Source of the DNA: Azospirillum sp. TSO35-2
Lineage (GTDB): Bacteria; Pseudomonadota; Alphaproteobacteria; Azospirillales; Azospirillaceae
NCBI RefSeq assembly: GCF_003116095.1
Contig: NZ_LGRA01000005.1
Coordinates: forward strand, 1-64,000
Length of the DNA: 64,000 nucleotides
Direction: 5' to 3'
Under the pieces are notes generated by a model. The model had not been told where the DNA came from and searched no databases. It saw only the letters and a list, made by a program, of their open reading frames with translations. Position 1 is the first letter of the stretch. The number at the start of each line of letters is the position of its first letter. Position numbers and translations under genes: made by a program. Positions 61,372 to 64,000 of the stretch are shown in pieces.

Positions 61372-63360
61372 TCATACGGCCGGCAGGATGAAACCCTGTG
61401 GCGGCTGGCCGGCGCAGTGCAGAGACCACATGACCTGATAGGCGCGCTCCAGGTTGCGGGTGAAGCGGCGGCTGTCGAACAGCGGCGCCGTCATCCGCCC
61501 GTCCTCCAGCCGGCGGCGCAAGCCGGTGCGGCGCTCCGGGTCGCCGGCGAGCGCCACCGCCACCTCCTCGTACTCAGCCAGCGACCGCGTCACCGTGTCG
61601 GGCAGGCCGGCGGCGTTCAGCAGGCTGGCCGCCACCCGCGAGGCGAAGCTGTCGCCCAGGCAGGTCACCACCGGACAGCCGGCCCACAACGCGTCGCTGG
61701 TGGTGGTGTGACCGGTGTAGGGCAGGGTGTCGAGGCCGAGGTCGGCAACGCGGTAGCGGGCGATGTGCTCGGCCAGTGGGCGTCCGGGGGCGAAGACCAA
61801 CCGCGCTGGATCGACGCCGTGGCTGGCGGCGGCCCGCTTCAGGTTGGCGGCGGCCAGCGGGTTGGCCTCGAACAGCCACAACACGGCTCCGGGGACGCGC
61901 TTCAGGATGCGCATCCACACCGCGAACATCGCCGGGCTGATCTTGTAGGCGGTGTTGAAGGCGCTGAACACCACGCCGGTCTCGGGCAGGCCGCAGTCGG
62001 CGCGGCTGGGGATGCGGTCGGGCAGCGGGCGGTGGCGGTCGTTGATCTGGTAGGCGTCGGGCATCAGCACCAGCCGCTCGGCGTAGAAGGGCTGGTGTTC
62101 CGGCGGGGTGACGAAGCGGTCGCCGATCACATAATCCATGTGCGGGCAGCCGATGGTGCCGGGATATCCGAGATAGCTGACCTCGATCGGCGCCAGCCGG
62201 CGTGACAGCAGGTCCAGCCGGGTCTGCTTCGTGTAGCCCTTCAGGTCGACCATGATGTCGACGCCGTCGTCGGCCATGCGGTGGGCGACGGCGTCCAGCG
62301 GCACGCTGCGGATGTCGCGGAAGCGGTCGAAGGCCTGGACCAGCCGCCGTCGCATCGGGCTGCCGTCGTCGGGGCCGTAGGAATAGGCCAGCACCTCGAA
62401 GCGCTCGCGGTCGTGCAGTTCGAACAGCTCGGCCGCCAGATAGGCGGTGGCGTGCTCGTGGAGGTCGGCCGAGACGTAGGCGACGCGCAGCCGGCCGGCG
62501 GAGGCGGCCGCGCGCGCCGGCATCGGCGGGGATGCGGCGCGCTTGACCAGCCGGTCGAAGAACAAACGGGCGGAGCGGTGCTGCTGGGCCGGCGTGGTGT
62601 CGATCGACAGGGTGGCGAGCGGGATAACGACACCGGCGTCGCGGTCGATGGTCTCGCGCACCCGGGCGCACAGCCGGTCGTAATCGTCCCAGGCGCAGAG
62701 CGTCTGCTGGAGATAGAGGTGGTAGCACAGCGCCTCGGTCTTGACCGGATCAAGCGCCACCGCGCGGGTGTAGGCCGTCTGCGCCTCGTCCAGCCGCCCC
62801 AGCTCGCGCAGGACGTGGGCATGGCCGAGCAGCGCCTCGCCGTGGGCGGGAGCGGCGATGAGCGCCCGGCGCAGGGCGCGGGCCGCCTCGGCCACCCGGT
62901 GCCCCTCGCGCAAGGCGACGCCGAGGTTGGCGGCGGCAAGCGCGTCGACGGGCCGCAGCCGCAGCGCGCGGGCGAAGTCGGTCGCCGCCCCGTCGCGGTC
63001 GCCCAGCGCCAGCCGGGCCGAGCCGCGGTTGACGTAGCCCTCCGGCGTGGCGGGGCCTAGCTGGACACAGCGGTCGTGCGCTTCCAGGGCTTGCGGGATG
63101 CGGCCGAGATGCTGGAGCACGGTGCCCAGGCTGCCGTGGCTGTCGGCCAGATCCGGCCGGGCGGCGATCGACCGCCGCAGGATGGCTTCGGCCTCCTCCG
63201 GGCGGTTCTGCTGCATCACCACCACGCCCAGCAGCTGGGTGACCTCGCCCTGATGGGGGAGCGTGTCCAGGATCGCCCGGCACACCCGCTCGGTCTCGGC
63301 CAGCCGGCCGGCCCGATAATGCTCCAGGGCCAGACGCACGGCTTCGTTGAGCGTGATCAT
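61372..63360 (-). CDS. TPR - GT41 (SPINDLY/OGT-like) glycosyltransferase
   Basis: 662 residues from the ATG at 63360, which overlaps the stop of the upstream gene (ATGA, 63357-63360). Residues 1-about 250 are six or seven tetratricopeptide repeats (ALEHYRAGRLAETERVCRAIL and onward). The catalytic half has GT41 landmarks: LRVAYVSADLHEHATAYL, IMVDLKGYTKQTRLDLL, PIEVSYLGYPGTIG, VVFSAFNTAYKISP, DLGLDTLPYTGHTTTSDALWAGCPVV. It differs enough from the GT41 gene at 15617 to be a separate enzyme rather than a recent copy. Likely target: protein Ser/Thr or Asn, acceptor unknown. Confidence 0.9.
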   Translation of the reverse strand: MITLNEAVRLALEHYRAGRLAETERVCRAILDTLPHQGEVTQLLGVVVMQQNRPEEAEAILRRSIAARPDLADSHGSLGTVLQHLGRIPQALEAHDRCVQLGPATPEGYVNRGSARLALGDRDGAATDFARALRLRPVDALAAANLGVALREGHRVAEAARALRRALIAAPAHGEALLGHAHVLRELGRLDEAQTAYTRAVALDPVKTEALCYHLYLQQTLCAWDDYDRLCARVRETIDRDAGVVIPLATLSIDTTPAQQHRSARLFFDRLVKRAASPPMPARAAASAGRLRVAYVSADLHEHATAYLAAELFELHDRERFEVLAYSYGPDDGSPMRRRLVQAFDRFRDIRSVPLDAVAHRMADDGVDIMVDLKGYTKQTRLDLLSRRLAPIEVSYLGYPGTIGCPHMDYVIGDRFVTPPEHQPFYAERLVLMPDAYQINDRHRPLPDRIPSRADCGLPETGVVFSAFNTAYKISPAMFAVWMRILKRVPGAVLWLFEANPLAAANLKRAAASHGVDPARLVFAPGRPLAEHIARYRVADLGLDTLPYTGHTTTSDALWAGCPVVTCLGDSFASRVAASLLNAAGLPDTVTRSLAEYEEVAVALAGDPERRTGLRRRLEDGRMTAPLFDSRRFTRNLERAYQVMWSLHCAGQPPQGFILPAV

Positions 63361-64000
63361 CGCGCCCCCCCAGCCAGCGCCGCGACGTCCGCCGTCACCC
63401 GCCCCATCGCCTCGGCCCAGTCGCCGGGACGCGCCTGCCGGAACAGCCGCATGGTCGGGTACCAGGGGCTGTCGAGCCGGTCCCGCATCCAGCGCCAGTC
63501 GGCGAACCATTTCAGCACCACCCACACCGGGCGGCCCATGGCGCCGGCGAGGTGGCAGACCGAGGTGTCGCAGGTCACCACCAGATCCATGTTGGCCATC
63601 ACCGCGGCGGTGTCGAGGAAGGCATCGGGACCGGCGTCGAAATCGGCACCCAGCTCGGTCACCCGCACGCGGTCGCGCAGCCGCTCCAGATGGTCGAGCC
63701 CCGACACCTTCTGCAGGCTGTAGAGCCTCACGCCAGGCAGCCGGCTCATCGCCTCGAAGCATTCCAGCGGGATCGACTTGCCGGTTTCGTTGCCGTGCCA
63801 GTTGATGCCGATGCGCAGGGCGGCGGGCTCGTCGCCGTCCAGCCGGTCCAGCCGGGCTTTCCAGGACGCCGCCAGTTCCGGCTCGGCCCGCAGGTAGGGG
63901 ACGCCGCCCGGCACGTTGTCCGGCGTGGTGCCCAGCCGGTGCATCAGGCTCATCAGCGAGACGTGGTAATCGTAGGCCGGCAGCGGTTCACCGAAGGCGA
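63357..64000 (-). CDS. C-terminal part of a GT9-like (heptosyltransferase-type) glycosyltransferase, truncated by the window
   Basis: The frame runs off the right edge; an internal ATG at 63953 only marks MSLMHRLGT, not a start, because GEPLPAYDYHVSL is encoded upstream in frame. Visible landmarks: RIGINWHGNETGKSIPLECFEAM, LYSLQK, ANMDLVVTCDTSVCHLAGAMGRPVWVVL and a WYPTMRLFRQ end, as in GT9-like domains that often follow TPRs in this bacterial group. It is coupled to the TPR-GT41 gene by ATGA overlap, so both are probably in one operon whose start is outside the window. Confidence 0.85.
   Translation of the reverse strand, partial: AFGEPLPAYDYHVSLMSLMHRLGTTPDNVPGGVPYLRAEPELAASWKARLDRLDGDEPAALRIGINWHGNETGKSIPLECFEAMSRLPGVRLYSLQKVSGLDHLERLRDRVRVTELGADFDAGPDAFLDTAAVMANMDLVVTCDTSVCHLAGAMGRPVWVVLKWFADWRWMRDRLDSPWYPTMRLFRQARPGDWAEAMGRVTADVAALAGGAR

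Noticed and set aside
61082..61438. A 118-codon plus-strand open frame over the 61.1-61.4 kb gap
   Set aside because: It runs through the terminator stem and into the end of the TPR-GT41 gene on the other strand, and lacks domain character.

Overview
The window is GC-rich, alphaproteobacterial-looking DNA whose coding regions have strongly GC-biased third codon positions. The mix of TPR-glycosyltransferase fusions, GT41 (SPINDLY-like) enzymes, type I secretion and a very repetitive secreted protein is what I would expect in Azospirillum or a close Rhodospirillales relative. The genus is inference; no rRNA or housekeeping marker is present. No tRNA, IS element or CRISPR array was found. Nearly everything is a surface-glycan or glycoprotein island.

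Layout. 1-2.04 kb: 3' end of a repeat-built secreted protein, closed by terminators. 2.2-15.5 kb: a gmd / Gmd-like / small-gene operon, a divergent TPR-fucosyltransferase-like gene, two methyltransferases, three further glycosyltransferases (GTs), GDP-L-fucose synthase and an FkbM methyltransferase. 15.6-22.8 kb: a TPR-GT41 gene divergent from a three-gene type I secretion operon (HlyB-like ABC protein, HlyD-like adaptor, SEL1-repeat protein). 22.9-36.7 kb: a minus-strand operon of a TPR protein, AsnB, a GT4 protein, a 2186-residue multi-domain GT and a GT-B-like protein. 36.8-43.3 kb: a radical SAM/SPASM protein, a transglutaminase-like protein and a GT61 protein. 43.4-48.0 kb: a tightly overlapped operon for a CDP-3,6-dideoxyhexose-type sugar. 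48.0-49.4 kb: a convergent FAD oxidoreductase. 49.5-51.1 kb: a small tail-fibre-like cassette with its own promoter and leader terminator. 51.1-54.2 kb: a methyltransferase and a degenerate asparagine-synthetase homologue. 54.2-64 kb: ugd, two large GTs, a second TPR-GT41 protein and a truncated GT9-like gene.

How the parts fit. Three nucleotide-sugar supplies are visible: GDP-deoxyhexoses (gmd, fcl), a CDP-dideoxyhexose route (rfbH, rfbF, rfbG, an RmlC-like epimerase and an SDR reductase) and UDP-glucuronate (ugd). Many GTs could consume them. The GT41 genes and the secretion operon lie close to a Ser/Thr/Asn-rich secreted repeat protein, so glycosylation of an exported adhesin is a reasonable but unproven reading.

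The most unusual feature is a roughly 85-residue module present seven times in five otherwise unrelated proteins between 33.3 and 52.2 kb: a GT4 protein, radical SAM/SPASM (three copies), a transglutaminase-like protein, GT61 and a methyltransferase. Its signature is GRYSHW followed about 12 residues later by SDNSDPNTNGR. I do not recognise it as a named family. Because it sits N-terminal, central or C-terminal in different enzymes, it looks like a portable binding or scaffolding domain that defines an enzyme set.
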